The notes: a model not told the origin generated them from the letters alone. Shown: positions 16,005-25,529, counted from the first letter of the stretch. The stretch: 64,000 nt of DNA from Oscillospiraceae bacterium (GCA_902778665.1 CACYYN010000002.1:1-64000); one strand, 5' to 3'. Numbers and translations: made by a program.

Positions 16005-17246
16005 TTAGAAGAGAAGGCGGGGCTGAGCCGTGATGCCGTCATCATAGCGGAAGATTTCGCGGATGCGGCGATAAGGCTCGGTAAAGGTGCCGCCGTTGAA
16101 GCCATCGGTATAGCGCCAACGCCCGTTCAGGGAACCGAGGCCCATGTATGTTTTGCTGAAGTCCATTTCAACACCTGGAAGAAGAGAACGGAAGATTGCC
16201 TCTTCCTTTTCCATATCCAGCTGCATATTGCGCATGTTGGGCGCATAGAAACGTTTGAGATTTTTGCACTCCACAAGGCTGTGGAGGCATGAAATGTCTG
16301 AAACCGTCAGATCGCCCACGTTGAGATGCTCCAGATTCTTCAGCTCGGAGATGGGAGACAGATCAGTAAGGCGGAAGCACTCACACACCTCAAGGTATTT
16401 GAGGTTTTTGCAGCTTGCCACATGGGAAATGTCTTCAAAATCGCTGCAGGCAATGATGAGAACCTCGAGATCGGGCATATAGTCCAGGAAGGAAAGGTCA
16501 GTCATGGCTGAGTGGCCGATATCAAGATGCTTCACTTTGGTGCAATATTTCAGAGCTTCACAGGTTTCATCCCGCAGGTCAACAGATGCCCAGATGGTTT
16601 CAATGTCGGTCATGCAGGAGAAGGGTGAGAAGAAAACACGCCAAACGATTTCGGTATCGGGGAAGTCATCACGGAGGGAGGCACAGGCACGATCTGTGGT
16701 ATCGCACCGGTCAAAGGAGAGATAGGAGAGGTGACGGAGGTAAGGAAGAAGATTGCGGAAGGTTTTGAGGCCGTCATCCCCTATGGGGGTTTGCAGATAA
16801 TCAAGACGGGTTGTGGTGCGGGTGTTGAGGCGCTGCCCGAAAAGATCGAACTCACATTCAATGTCGGCATCGGGGACTGCACGGGCGAGCTTGAGATAAT
16901 CATCCAACGTGAGAAGGGGGATGGAGTCATCCTGCGAAATTGTCACGGAATGAAGAGCAACAAGCTGCTTCAATGCAGAGGCGATGGCTGAAACATCAGA
17001 GGAGGTGACATTTTGCAGAGTGAGTGAAACCGTATCAGAGGGGTAAAGGGTGCCAAGAATTGAGACGGGAGGAAGCGTGGGCTCCGGCGTAGGCACCGGT
17101 GTGGGAAGCGGTGTGGATTCAGGCGCAGGAGTTGCATTACCACGAAAAATGGAGAGTGGGAGGGATCCAACGGAAAGGCCAGAAAAGACACAGCAAAGAA
17201 TCACCAGAAGGAAGACTAATCCGGTATGCTTTTTGCGGGATCTCAT
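16005..17246 (-). CDS. secreted or membrane-anchored leucine-rich repeat protein
   Basis: A 413-aa protein with an N-terminal hydrophobic segment (about 9-29) after a basic RSRKKH start, then a proline/threonine-rich spacer (about 40-60), then leucine-rich repeats between about 180 and 340 (LDIGHSAMTDLSFLDYM, LEVLIIACSDFEDISHV, LEHLNVGDLTVSDISCL). The repeats resemble the internalin-like 20-22-residue type. No lipobox or sortase motif is evident, so it is probably held by the N-terminal segment. The start overlaps the deoC stop by ATGA, an odd partnership with a cytoplasmic aldolase. Function unknown. Confidence 0.75.
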   Translation of the reverse strand: MRSRKKHTGLVFLLVILCCVFSGLSVGSLPLSIFRGNATPAPESTPLPTPVPTPEPTLPPVSILGTLYPSDTVSLTLQNVTSSDVSAIASALKQLVALHSVTISQDDSIPLLTLDDYLKLARAVPDADIECEFDLFGQRLNTRTTTRLDYLQTPIGDDGLKTFRNLLPYLRHLSYLSFDRCDTTDRACASLRDDFPDTEIVWRVFFSPFSCMTDIETIWASVDLRDETCEALKYCTKVKHLDIGHSAMTDLSFLDYMPDLEVLIIACSDFEDISHVASCKNLKYLEVCECFRLTDLSPISELKNLEHLNVGDLTVSDISCLHSLVECKNLKRFYAPNMRNMQLDMEKEEAIFRSLLPGVEMDFSKTYMGLGSLNGRWRYTDGFNGGTFTEPYRRIREIFRYDDGITAQPRLLF

Positions 17247-17926
17247 GATTGGGTTTCTTTCTCCATAGCCATAGCGATTTTGACAATGCGGCTGGTGCCG
17301 AGACGGGTTGCACCGAGGGCTATGAACTTTTCAGCATCTTCAATGGAGGAAATGCCGCCGGCAGCCTTAACCTGAACAGAGGGAGGGCAATTGGCACGCA
17401 TGAGCTCGACATCGGCAAAGGTGGCGCCGCCGGTAGAGAAGCCGGTAGAGGTTTTAATGAAGTCAGCACCGCTGTCAGAGACGATCTGGCACATTCTAAT
17501 CTTTTCCTCCTCGGTGAGGAGGCAGCACTCAATGATGACTTTGAGGATGACGCCACGGGTTGCTTCGCGGACGGCTTTGATGTCATCGGCGACAGAATCC
17601 CAGCAGCCGTCTTTCACCATGGAGAGGTTAATGACCATGTCGACCTCATCGGCGCCGTTGCGAACGGCATCGGCAGCTTCAAAGGCTTTGGCGGCAGTGG
17701 TCATGTAACCGTTGGGGAAGCCGACAACGGTGCAGATTTTGAGGCGGTCGCCCACATAGCGTTTTGCCCCGGCAACATGGCAGGGAGGGATGCAGACGGA
17801 AGCGCAGTGATATTTGATGCCCTGGTCGCAAAGGGTGCGGATTTCAGCTGAGGTGCAATCGGTGCGAAGAAGGGTATGGTCACAGAGGGAGAGAATGTCG
17901 GCAAGGGTGGGTTTCTGTTCAGACAT
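17243..17926 (-). CDS. deoC: deoxyribose-phosphate aldolase
   Basis: Cleaves 2-deoxyribose-5-phosphate to glyceraldehyde-3-phosphate and acetaldehyde in deoxynucleoside catabolism. The 227-aa TIM barrel shows DHTLLRTD at the start, VVGFPNGYMTTAAK, EVDMVINLSMV, LKVIIECCLL and the Schiff-base lysine in DFIKTSTGFSTGGAT (about residue 160). The ATG at 17926 (MSEQKPT) has GGAG nine bases upstream and is preferred over the ATG at 17947. It begins a minus-strand group with the LRR and DUF896 genes. A nucleoside phosphorylase that could feed the same pathway is at 29218. Confidence 0.94.
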   Translation of the reverse strand: MSEQKPTLADILSLCDHTLLRTDCTSAEIRTLCDQGIKYHCASVCIPPCHVAGAKRYVGDRLKICTVVGFPNGYMTTAAKAFEAADAVRNGADEVDMVINLSMVKDGCWDSVADDIKAVREATRGVILKVIIECCLLTEEEKIRMCQIVSDSGADFIKTSTGFSTGGATFADVELMRANCPPSVQVKAAGGISSIEDAEKFIALGATRLGTSRIVKIAMAMEKETQS

Positions 17927-17966
17927 GATGGTTTTCTCCTTTTTCATTAATTTTTATAATTAAAAG

Positions 17967-18037
17967 TCGTAATGAGTGCTAAGCATGTTTCGCGGGAGAC
18001 AACATGGTACGTCGATTTCAAAGCTCTATCCCGCGAA
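17967..18037 (+). repeat. structured intergenic element, copy B
   Basis: Core 17994-18031 begins GGGAGACAACAT and ends CTCTATCC, aligning without gaps to the other four copies. The outer stem TTCGCGGG/CCCGCGAA (17989-17996 with 18030-18037) has 8 perfect pairs; sequence differs from copies A and E but pairing is kept. It is antisense to the flanking genes deoC and clpE, in the 297-base gap between them. Confidence 0.78.
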
Positions 18038-18085
18038 CTGGAAAACAGGGAATAATATGATAAAGGGAATAGTACTAAATTGATC

Positions 18086-18133
18086 TTGCGTGAGATGACA
18101 TTATGCCACAATTTCAGTACTCTATCCTGCTAA
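18086..18133 (+). repeat. structured intergenic element, degenerate copy C
   Basis: Core 18090-18127 (GTGAGATGACAT ... CTCTATCC) has the same 38-nt length as the other cores, with the CCAC and TTTCAG blocks shared with copy E, but the outer stem is eroded. It lies 59 bases after copy B in the same orientation. The remainder of the gap to 18223 is AT-rich and shows no gene. Confidence 0.6.
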
Positions 18134-18223
18134 GTGAAAGAGTATAAATTATGTATACCGGATTATGGCAATTCAAATATGTCGTCTATATTGTATTGAT
18201 TACATTATGCAACTAAAATTACG

Positions 18224-20485
18224 TCAACTGATTTGGATTTGGATCTGATCGTCGGCAGTGGAGAGAGAGACGGCAGAAGCCGGGGTATCAGGATTGGATG
18301 CAGTGAAGGCGATGACGGCTTCGGCTGCAGGGTCTTCAATCTCCTTCTGAATCAGACGGCGAAGATTGCGTGCACCGTAGACGGCGGAATAGCCCTTCTT
18401 CACGAGAAGAGCGGGCACATCTTCAGCCCAGGTGAGAGAGATATTACGGGCAGCAAGAGCATCTTTCAGCTCGCCCAGCATGAGGACGGAAATGGCAGCG
18501 AAATTCTCTTCGGTCAGCTGGTTGAAGCAGATGATTTCGTCCACACGGTTCATGAACTCGGGACGGAGGAACTCGCTGAGGGCCTTCATGCTGCGGTCTT
18601 TGGAAAGGTCACTGAGGGTGCCGCCGAAGCCGATGCCGCCGGATTTGGTGCTGCTGCCGGCATTGGTGGTCATGACGATGACGGTATTTTCAAAGTTAAC
18701 GGTGCGGCCCTGCGCATCGGTGATACGGCCATCATCAAGAATCTGGAGAAGGATGTTCATGACATCCGGGTGGGCCTTCTCGATTTCATCAAAGAGGATA
18801 ACCGAATAGGGTTTACGGCGGATCTTCTCGGTGAGCTGGCCGGCCTCGTCATAACCCACGTAGCCCGGAGGAGAGCCGATGATACGGGAGACGGCAAACT
18901 TTTCCATAAACTCGGACATGTCGAGACGGATGAGGGATTCGGGGGTGTCAAACATATCCTCCGCGAGTCGCTTGACCAGCTCGGTTTTGCCAACGCCTGT
19001 GCTGCCGGTAAAGATGAAGCTGACAGGTTTGCGCTTGGCTTTGAGGCCGACACGGGAACGCTTGATAGCAGAGCAGACGGCATCGACCGCTTCATCCTGC
19101 CCGATGATATGGGCTTTGAGACGGGCATTCATACCGGCAAGACGCTCCAACTCCCCTTCTTTCACGCTGGAGGCTGGAATCTTCGTCCAGAGCTCGATGA
19201 TGCGGGCGAGGTTATCCACGGTGAGCTGAGGCTTTCCTTCTGCTTCGATACGCTTGAGCTGCTGATCGAGCTGCATCTCCTTTGTGCGGAGCTCGGCAAT
19301 GCGGGCATAGCGCTTGTCAAGATATTCCTGCGAGTTTTCCACATTGTCAGGAATGGACTCGGTCATGAGGGCGTTGCGCTCAAAACGGACATTTTCGAGG
19401 TCTCGCGTGATGAGCATGGATGAATTGATATTTTTATCTTTGAGGTTGACGTCGGAACAGGCTTCATCGAGGAGGTCGATAGCCTTGTCGGGAAGGAAAC
19501 GGTCGGTAATGTAACGCTCGCTCATGGTGACAGCGAGACGGCACATCTCTTTCGGGATAACGACACCGTGAAAGTCTTCATAATAATGGGCAATGCCTTC
19601 GATGATTTTTACACTGTCTTCAATGGAGGGCTCCTCCACCGTGACAGGCTGGAAACGACGCTCAAGAGCTGAATCTTTTTCGATATGCTTGCGGTATTCC
19701 ATAAAGGTGGTGGCACCGATGACCTGAATTTCACCACGGGAAAGAGCAGGCTTGAGGATGTTGGCAGCATTCATGCTGCCTTCGGCATCACCTGCACCGA
19801 CAATGGTGTGAATTTCATCAATGACGAGAATGATGTTGCCCTGACGACGGATTTCTTCAATGAGACCCTTCATGCGGCTTTCAAACTGACCGCGAAACTG
19901 GGTGCCTGCCACAAGGGATGTAAGGTCCAGCAGGAAAACCTGCTTATCCTGCAGCTTAACGGGAACACTGCCCTGAGCGATGCGCTGGGCAAGCCCCTCG
20001 GCAATGGCCGTTTTGCCAACGCCCGGCTGACCGATGAGACAGGGATTGTTCTTCTGGCGGCGATTGAGAATCTGAATGACACGCTCCAGCTCTTCCTCAC
20101 GGCCGATCATGGCATCGAGCTTACCCTCGGAGGCACGGGCTGTGAGGTCAATGCAGTAATTATCCAGATACTTATGTTTCGCAGGGCGGGAAGAATCCTT
20201 CTGCGGTTTTGAGGATTGGTCAGGTCGGGAGTCTTTATTCTGCTCTCCCCCACGGCCCATATTGCCGAAGAGCCGGCCGAAAAACGGGAAGGTGGCAGTT
20301 TTGCCTTCATCCTCGGAAGAAGAGGAACCGAAGCGATTCATGATATCATCAACGGGTTTAATATGGAGCTCACGGGCACATTTGAGGCAAAGGCCTTCGT
20401 TTTTGGTCTGGCCGTTGCCTTCGATTTTTGTAATAAAGATGACCGCTACGTTTTTGCCGCAACGGGAACACATGGTTGTCTGCAT
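18224..20485 (-). CDS. clpE: ATP-dependent Clp protease ATPase, ClpE type
   Basis: A 753-aa Hsp100 unfoldase expected to work with ClpP in degrading damaged proteins. The N terminus has a four-cysteine zinc finger (C6, C9, C33, C36) in place of the double Clp-N domain of ClpC, which is the ClpE signature. Two AAA+ modules follow: Walker A GQPGVGKT at about 152-159 with DEIHT, then GSTGVGKT near 490 with LFDEIEKAH and the conserved GSPPGYVGY. A UVR-like middle stretch lies at about 400-435. AGGAG precedes the ATG. It ends a run of ecf, truA and cvpA genes; ctsR, mcsA and mcsB are not nearby, and no clear terminator follows. Confidence 0.92.
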   Translation of the reverse strand: MQTTMCSRCGKNVAVIFITKIEGNGQTKNEGLCLKCARELHIKPVDDIMNRFGSSSSEDEGKTATFPFFGRLFGNMGRGGEQNKDSRPDQSSKPQKDSSRPAKHKYLDNYCIDLTARASEGKLDAMIGREEELERVIQILNRRQKNNPCLIGQPGVGKTAIAEGLAQRIAQGSVPVKLQDKQVFLLDLTSLVAGTQFRGQFESRMKGLIEEIRRQGNIILVIDEIHTIVGAGDAEGSMNAANILKPALSRGEIQVIGATTFMEYRKHIEKDSALERRFQPVTVEEPSIEDSVKIIEGIAHYYEDFHGVVIPKEMCRLAVTMSERYITDRFLPDKAIDLLDEACSDVNLKDKNINSSMLITRDLENVRFERNALMTESIPDNVENSQEYLDKRYARIAELRTKEMQLDQQLKRIEAEGKPQLTVDNLARIIELWTKIPASSVKEGELERLAGMNARLKAHIIGQDEAVDAVCSAIKRSRVGLKAKRKPVSFIFTGSTGVGKTELVKRLAEDMFDTPESLIRLDMSEFMEKFAVSRIIGSPPGYVGYDEAGQLTEKIRRKPYSVILFDEIEKAHPDVMNILLQILDDGRITDAQGRTVNFENTVIVMTTNAGSSTKSGGIGFGGTLSDLSKDRSMKALSEFLRPEFMNRVDEIICFNQLTEENFAAISVLMLGELKDALAARNISLTWAEDVPALLVKKGYSAVYGARNLRRLIQKEIEDPAAEAVIAFTASNPDTPASAVSLSTADDQIQIQIS

Positions 20486-20501
20486 AGTATCTCCTGTAAG
20501 G

Positions 20502-21221
20502 TCAGATCAGAGATCTGGTAATAAAGCGAAATGCCTGGAAGAAGCTGATGAGAGGGGTGGTGTCACAGGTATCTCTGCCGATGAGCATGCCTAGGAAACC
20601 TAAGACCCAGCATGCCAGCACACAGTAGAGGAATCCCCGGACAAAGCCCATTGCCGCACCGGCAACCTCATCGAGGACTTCAACATTTGGCAGGTGAAAA
20701 TCAACATTGAGAATGTCCATAGCGGCAGTAATCAGGATAAGAATCATGATAAAGGCAATAACAAAAAGCCCAACATAAGCTATGGTGTTACAGGCCATGG
20801 TGATGACAGCCTCGGTAACGGTGATGCCCATACGATTGGCATAGCCAACGGACTCATTGGCCTGCTCTTCCGCAATGACACGACAGAAGCCGATGGAGCG
20901 GAGACTCTCGTAGGCATAGTCGTAACGAAGGGAGGTATCCTGGGTGAGAATGTCATCAAGGGAGAGGTCAGTGCCGCCGTAACCGATGGAGGTGAGAATC
21001 TGATCGGTAGTCGTCTCGGAATCGATGTAACCGCCGACGAACGGGCTTAAAGCAGGAACAAGCTCACGGGAGTAGGCAGAAGAGATAGCATTGGCACCGA
21101 CGATTGCGATAAGCGCAGCGAGAAAGCCGGCAACGCCCCCGATGAGGCCCCGCTTGAAACCACCCCAGATACAAAGGGCAAGGATGACCAGCAGTGCAAG
21201 GTTGAGAATGAGTTTTAACAT
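20502..21221 (-). CDS. cvpA: CvpA family membrane protein
   Basis: A 239-aa protein with four to five membrane segments (LILNLALLVILALCIWGGF; VAGFLAALIAIVGANAI; about 130-160; AMGFVRGFLYCVLACWVLGFL). The family is named for colicin V production in Escherichia coli, but its role in Firmicutes is not established; roles in envelope stress or transport are proposed. An extracytoplasmic loop of about 80 residues separates segments two and three. GAGG precedes the ATG, 9 bases after the truA stop. Confidence 0.8.
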   Translation of the reverse strand: MLKLILNLALLVILALCIWGGFKRGLIGGVAGFLAALIAIVGANAISSAYSRELVPALSPFVGGYIDSETTTDQILTSIGYGGTDLSLDDILTQDTSLRYDYAYESLRSIGFCRVIAEEQANESVGYANRMGITVTEAVITMACNTIAYVGLFVIAFIMILILITAAMDILNVDFHLPNVEVLDEVAGAAMGFVRGFLYCVLACWVLGFLGMLIGRDTCDTTPLISFFQAFRFITRSLI

Positions 21222-21230
21222 GATAACACC

Positions 21231-22001
21231 TCAATCTGTCATGAACATTTCGCCGACCGGGCCATCATACCAGACACGGTTGAGATAGAGCCCCTGAGGA
21301 GGCATTGTAGGGCCAGTCAGGCGTCTGTCCCCCTTTTCAAGGAGAGCAGGAATATCTTCGGGCAGGAGCTTACCGTAGGCAGCATAAACCATGGTGCCCA
21401 CCATAGCCCTGCACATGTTATAGAGAAAGCCATCGGCACAGACGGCTATGGAGATAATGTCTCCGCTTTTTTCGGCATGGCAGGAAAAGACCGTGCGAAC
21501 GGTGGTTCTGGTCTCGGTGCCGACACTGCGAACGGCACGGAAATCATGGGTGCCGATGAAAGCAGAGGCCGCACGGGAGATGAGATCCATATCCAGCTGT
21601 TGCGGCCAGAAACAGACACGGTCTGCCAGGAAGGGATCGCGAATGCGACTGTTCAGAATTTTATAAACATACTCCTTTTTGACACAGGAGGAGATTGCAT
21701 TGAATTCAGACGGGGCATCGCAGGCAGAAACCACGGCGATATCCGCCGGGAGGCGAGAATTGACCGCAAGAGGAACCTTGTCGATGGGGATGGACGTATC
21801 CGCCCGGAAATTGGCACAATAGCGCAGGGCGTGTACGCCTGCATCGGTACGGCCGCAGCCGGTGACTTTAACAGGCTGACCGAAGACCTTTTCGAGGGCT
21901 TCCTCCATGGTCTGTGCAACGGTAATGTCTTTTTTCTGCACCTGCCAGCCATGATATCGGCTGCCGTCATAACGGAGGCGAAGAGCGATATTTCTCACCA
22001 T
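21231..22001 (-). CDS. truA: tRNA pseudouridine(38-40) synthase
   Basis: Makes pseudouridine at positions 38-40 of the tRNA anticodon stem-loop. The 256-aa protein has the family start LRLRYDGSRYHGWQVQ, the catalytic aspartate in GRTDAGVHAL (about residue 55), and the C-terminal FLYNMCRAMVGT block. The ATG at 22001 lies 2 bases after the ecfT stop; the longer open frame to 22139 overlaps ecfT fully. The ecfA1-ecfA2-ecfT-truA order is conserved across Firmicutes, usually after ribosomal genes; here a methyltransferase gene precedes instead. Confidence 0.95.
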   Translation of the reverse strand: MVRNIALRLRYDGSRYHGWQVQKKDITVAQTMEEALEKVFGQPVKVTGCGRTDAGVHALRYCANFRADTSIPIDKVPLAVNSRLPADIAVVSACDAPSEFNAISSCVKKEYVYKILNSRIRDPFLADRVCFWPQQLDMDLISRAASAFIGTHDFRAVRSVGTETRTTVRTVFSCHAEKSGDIISIAVCADGFLYNMCRAMVGTMVYAAYGKLLPEDIPALLEKGDRRLTGPTMPPQGLYLNRVWYDGPVGEMFMTD

Positions 22002-22003
22002 GG

Positions 22004-22801
22004 TCAGAACCCGAGCCTTCTGATGACAATGACAGCAGCAAGAAAAACTGCGCCAAGAATGAGCGCCGTGATATCTGCAGAGGTCATTTTCAACTGCTTC
22101 ATGCGCGTTCTGCCCTCGCCGCCGTGATAGCAACGGCACTCCATGGCAACGGCAAGCTCATCCGCACGCCGGAAGGATGAGACGAAGAGAGGCACGAGAA
22201 CGGGAATGAGAGCCTTGGCACGCCGGACAAGACTGCCGGTTTCAAAGTCAGCCCCCCTCGCCCGCTGGGCGGACATGATTTTATCTGTCTCTTCAATGAG
22301 GGTGGGGATGAAGCGAAGGGCCATGCTCATCATCATGGTCATCTCATGGATTGGAACCTTCAGCTTTTTAAGGGGGTTGAGGAGAATTTCCAGCCCGTCC
22401 GTAAGGGCTATGGGACTGGTGGTGTAGGTGAGAAGAAATGTGCCTGTGATGAGCAGCACAATGCGAAGAACCATTTTGATTGCCCTGGCAATGCCCTCCC
22501 AGGTGATAATCCAGCCGGGAAGCACAGGGGTGCCCGTCGTATAGAAAATATTCAGAACCGCAGTGAGCGTGATGATGACCAGCATGGGTTTAAGACCTTT
22601 GAAGAGGTTCTTTGCCCGGATGCGGGAAAGGCTCTGACAGATGACAGAAACCACCAGAACCAAACCGTAGGAAACCCAACTGTCAGCCGTGAATAGCGCA
22701 ATAATGTAAAACAGAACCAGAATAATCTTTGTGCGGGGATCCAGCCGGTGAACAATAGTATCGCCGGGAAAATACTGGCCGAGCGTAATATCCTTCAGCA
22801 T
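22004..22801 (-). CDS. ecfT: ECF transporter transmembrane component EcfT
   Basis: The 265-aa membrane scaffold of group II energy-coupling-factor vitamin transporters. Membrane segments lie at about 25-60, 65-85, 105-135 and the C-terminal end. The two short coupling-helix motifs that dock the ATPases are visible as AQRARGADF (about residue 180) and AMECRCYHG (about 225). S components such as QueT (15099) would share it. GGAGG lies upstream of the ATG, and the gene overlaps ecfA2 by 7 bases. Confidence 0.95.
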   Translation of the reverse strand: MLKDITLGQYFPGDTIVHRLDPRTKIILVLFYIIALFTADSWVSYGLVLVVSVICQSLSRIRAKNLFKGLKPMLVIITLTAVLNIFYTTGTPVLPGWIITWEGIARAIKMVLRIVLLITGTFLLTYTTSPIALTDGLEILLNPLKKLKVPIHEMTMMMSMALRFIPTLIEETDKIMSAQRARGADFETGSLVRRAKALIPVLVPLFVSSFRRADELAVAMECRCYHGGEGRTRMKQLKMTSADITALILGAVFLAAVIVIRRLGF

Positions 22802-23655
22802 GTGACCCCTCCTCTGTAATTGAGAATGGCAGAGAGAAGCCCCTCATGGGTGAAGACAGGCTGCCGGAGGTCAACCCCCAGCTTTTTCAATGCAAGGGCG
22901 ATGCGGGTGGACTGAGGGACATCCAGGCTGAGGCTCTGGATCTTTTCGGGATCAGAAAAAATCTGCTCAGGAGTGCCATCCATGGCAACGGTGCCGTGGG
23001 AGAGAACGATAATGCGGTCAGCCAGGGATGCCATATCGTCCATATTATGACTGACGATGATGACGGTGGAACCGGTGGCCTGCCGGTAGGCAGTGACGTT
23101 GGAGAGAATGCGGCGGCTGCCCTCGGGATCAAGACCGGCTGTGGGCTCGTCGAGAATGAGGACGGAGGGACGCATGGCAAGGACACCGGCAATAGCGATA
23201 CGACGCTTCTGCCCGCCGGAGAGCTCCAAAGGAGACTTATCAAAAAGATCTTCCCCAACGCCGGTGAAGCCGGCAGCTTCGCGAACACGTTCGTCAATTT
23301 CCGAAGCGGAGAGCTGCATATTCTGGGGACCAAAAGAAATGTCTTTATAAACCGTTTCTTCAAAAAGCTGATATTCCGGGTACTGAAAGACAAGCCCAAC
23401 CTGAAACTTCACATCGCGCCGGGTGATTTTGGATGCGTTGATATCGTTGCCGTCCAGAAGAATCTGACCGGAGGTGGGCTGAATGAGGGCATTGAGATGC
23501 TGGACAAGGCTGGATTTGCCGGAGCCCGTATGACCGATGAGGCCAACCATCTGCCCCTGAGGAATTTCAAGACTGATATGATCAAGGGCCTTCTTTTCAA
23601 AAGGAGTGCCCATGCTGTAAATATGCGTGAGATCAACAATACTGATGTGTGCCAT
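22795..23655 (-). CDS. ecfA2: ECF transporter ATPase EcfA2
   Basis: A 286-aa ATPase of the ECF module. Walker A GHTGSGKSS, Q-loop FQYPEYQLFE, signature ELSGGQKRRIAIAGVL, Walker B VLILDEPTAGLDPEG and switch histidine IIVSHNMDD are intact. The FQYPEYQLFEETV segment is typical of EcfA2 rather than EcfA1. GGGGAAG precedes the ATG, which lies 3 bases after the ecfA1 stop. Pairs with EcfA1 and EcfT. Confidence 0.95.
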   Translation of the reverse strand: MAHISIVDLTHIYSMGTPFEKKALDHISLEIPQGQMVGLIGHTGSGKSSLVQHLNALIQPTSGQILLDGNDINASKITRRDVKFQVGLVFQYPEYQLFEETVYKDISFGPQNMQLSASEIDERVREAAGFTGVGEDLFDKSPLELSGGQKRRIAIAGVLAMRPSVLILDEPTAGLDPEGSRRILSNVTAYRQATGSTVIIVSHNMDDMASLADRIIVLSHGTVAMDGTPEQIFSDPEKIQSLSLDVPQSTRIALALKKLGVDLRQPVFTHEGLLSAILNYRGGVTC

Positions 23656-23658
23656 CTG

Positions 23659-24492
23659 TCACTTCCCCAAAGCTTCGGCTATTTTTTCTGCGCAGGTTTG
23701 CACGTCAAGCGTGGTAAGCGAAAAAGAATAACCGGAACGGTTTAAGTCATAAAGGATTTTAACAGTCTCCGGTGCTGAGAGGCCGTGCTTTTCCATAGTG
23801 TCAACGTCAGAGAAGACGGATTGCGGGGTACCGTCCTTCACAACAGAACCATCTGCCATGACGATAACCCGGTCGGCATTGACGCACTCATCCATATGAT
23901 GGGTGATGAGAATGACCGTCATGCCGTTTTCGCGGCAAAGAGCGGTGACGGTAGAGATCACATCACGGCGGCCCTGAGGATCCAACATGGCAGTGGGCTC
24001 ATCCAGAACTATGATTTTAGGTCGCATGGCAAGGACACCGGCAATGGCAACACGCTGCTTCTGCCCGCCGGAAAGAAGATGGGGTGCATGGGTTTTAAAA
24101 TTGAACATATCAACAAGGGTAAGAGCATCATCGACACGCCTGCGGATCTGATCGGAAGGAACACCGAGATTTTCAGGTGCGAAGGCAACGTCGTCCTCCA
24201 CCACATTGGCAACAATCTGGTTATCCGGATTCTGGAAGACCATGCCGACATTTCTGCGAATGTCAAGAATTCTGTCTTCATCAGCAGTATCCATGCCGCA
24301 GACCGTAACCCTGCCGGAAGAAGGCAGGAGAATGGCATTCATATGCTTGGCAAGACTGCTCTTCCCCGAGCCGTTACGGCCGAGGACAGCGACAAAAGTT
24401 CCCTCCTCTACGGAGAGAGAAATGCCGCGGAGCGTTTCCTTCTCACTGCCGGGATATTTAAAATGAACGTTATCAAAACGAATAATTTCCAT
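23659..24492 (-). CDS. ecfA1: ECF transporter ATPase EcfA1
   Basis: A 277-aa ATPase, partner of EcfA2. Walker A GRNGSGKSSLAKH, Q-loop FQNPDNQIVANVVEDDVAF (the EcfA1 hallmark), signature LLSGGQKQRVAIAGVL, Walker B IIVLDEPTAMLDPQG and switch histidine LITHHMDE. I place the start at 24492 (MEIIRFDNV), where the family homology begins, 7 bases after the methyltransferase stop; the binding site is weak (AGG 13 bases upstream), suggesting translational coupling. The open frame to 24582 overlaps the upstream gene. Confidence 0.93.
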   Translation of the reverse strand: MEIIRFDNVHFKYPGSEKETLRGISLSVEEGTFVAVLGRNGSGKSSLAKHMNAILLPSSGRVTVCGMDTADEDRILDIRRNVGMVFQNPDNQIVANVVEDDVAFAPENLGVPSDQIRRRVDDALTLVDMFNFKTHAPHLLSGGQKQRVAIAGVLAMRPKIIVLDEPTAMLDPQGRRDVISTVTALCRENGMTVILITHHMDECVNADRVIVMADGSVVKDGTPQSVFSDVDTMEKHGLSAPETVKILYDLNRSGYSFSLTTLDVQTCAEKIAEALGK

Positions 24493-24499
24493 ACAGGAA

Positions 24500-25363
24500 T
24501 TAATCCTTTGTCCATCGGCAGGAGGCACCGCAAGGAAGCACCAACCCGTTGCAGGAAACGGGAAGGCCGAGCTCCTGTGCATCGCTGTGCCCGCCGAATT
24601 TTTTTGTTACAGTGCTCTCCGTGATGTAGGTGAGCACAGATGGTGAAAGCCCCGTGGTATAGGAATTGATGAGAATGAACAGCGGATCATCCGACAAGAC
24701 ACCCAGGCAGAGTGTAAAGAACGGCCAGAGATTCTGCTCCAGCTTCCATACTTCGCCGCCGGGGCCCCGACCGTAGGAGGGTGGGTCCATGATGATGGCA
24801 TCATAACGACGGCCACGACGGATTTCACGCTCGACAAACTTGGCACAGTCATCAACGATCCAGCGGATGGGAGCATCCTTCAGGCCGGAAGAGGCAGCAT
24901 TTTCCTTGCCCCAGGCAACCATGCCCTTTGCCGCATCCACATGACAGACGGAAGCACCGGCTTTGGCACAGGCGAGTGTTGCAGCCCCCGTATAGGCAAA
25001 GAGATTGAGCACACTCACCGGACGACCGGCTGAACGGATCTGCTGTGCTGCCCAGTCCCAGTTGGTGGCCTGCTCCGGAAAAATGCCGGTGTGTTTAAAA
25101 TTCATGGGCTTGACGTTGAAGACCAGCTCACGATAGCGAATGGACCAGGATTCGGGCAGTTTTGCCTTACTCCAGCTGCCACCACCGGTTTCACTGCGCC
25201 GGTAACGGGCATTGCAGGAATGCCAGCGTTCATCAAGCTTCGGTGTGGCCCAGATTGCCTGAGGATCGGGGCGAACGAGGAAATAATCTCCCCAACGCTC
25301 CAGCTTCTCCCCTTCTGAGCAGTCAATGAGTTCAAAATCTTGCCATTTATCTGAAATCCACAT
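24500..25363 (-). CDS. SAM-dependent methyltransferase, RlmI/PF10672-like
   Basis: A 287-aa class I methyltransferase. The SAM-binding region is LNLFAYTGAATLACAKAGA (about residue 130), followed by HVDAAKGMV and the catalytic-side DPPSYGRG motif (about 207). This combination is typical of the RlmI/RlmL-K type rRNA cytosine or guanine methyltransferases; the PUA domain of RlmI is absent, so the exact target is unclear. The ATG at 25363 (MWISDKW) has GGAG nine bases upstream. It leads the ecf-truA-cvpA-clpE run from the promoter at 25449-25477. Confidence 0.82.
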   Translation of the reverse strand: MWISDKWQDFELIDCSEGEKLERWGDYFLVRPDPQAIWATPKLDERWHSCNARYRRSETGGGSWSKAKLPESWSIRYRELVFNVKPMNFKHTGIFPEQATNWDWAAQQIRSAGRPVSVLNLFAYTGAATLACAKAGASVCHVDAAKGMVAWGKENAASSGLKDAPIRWIVDDCAKFVEREIRRGRRYDAIIMDPPSYGRGPGGEVWKLEQNLWPFFTLCLGVLSDDPLFILINSYTTGLSPSVLTYITESTVTKKFGGHSDAQELGLPVSCNGLVLPCGASCRWTKD

Positions 25364-25448
25364 ATCTGTTTTTCTCCGGAAAGGCACAACTCTTACGGAG
25401 CAAGACCCGTGCCGTTAAAGCCCATGTTAATACCTATAGAATCAAAGT

Positions 25449-25477
25449 ATTTTAACATGAAGGGATTCATTTGACAA
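25449..25477 (-). promoter_or_regulatory. promoter of the methyltransferase-ecf-truA-cvpA-clpE run
   Basis: On the minus strand TTGTCA (25472-25477), 17-base spacer, TAAAAT (25449-25454), about 85 bases before the methyltransferase start. Confidence 0.65.
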
Positions 25478-25529
25478 TGAAAAATGTGTGAACATATTCG
25501 GAAAGTTCAGGGGGATGCAGCAGGGAAAT

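Noticed and set aside
18224-20485. Calling the Hsp100 gene clpC
   Set aside because: There is no double Clp-N domain; the N-terminal four-cysteine finger is the ClpE feature, and ctsR/mcsA/mcsB are missing nearby.
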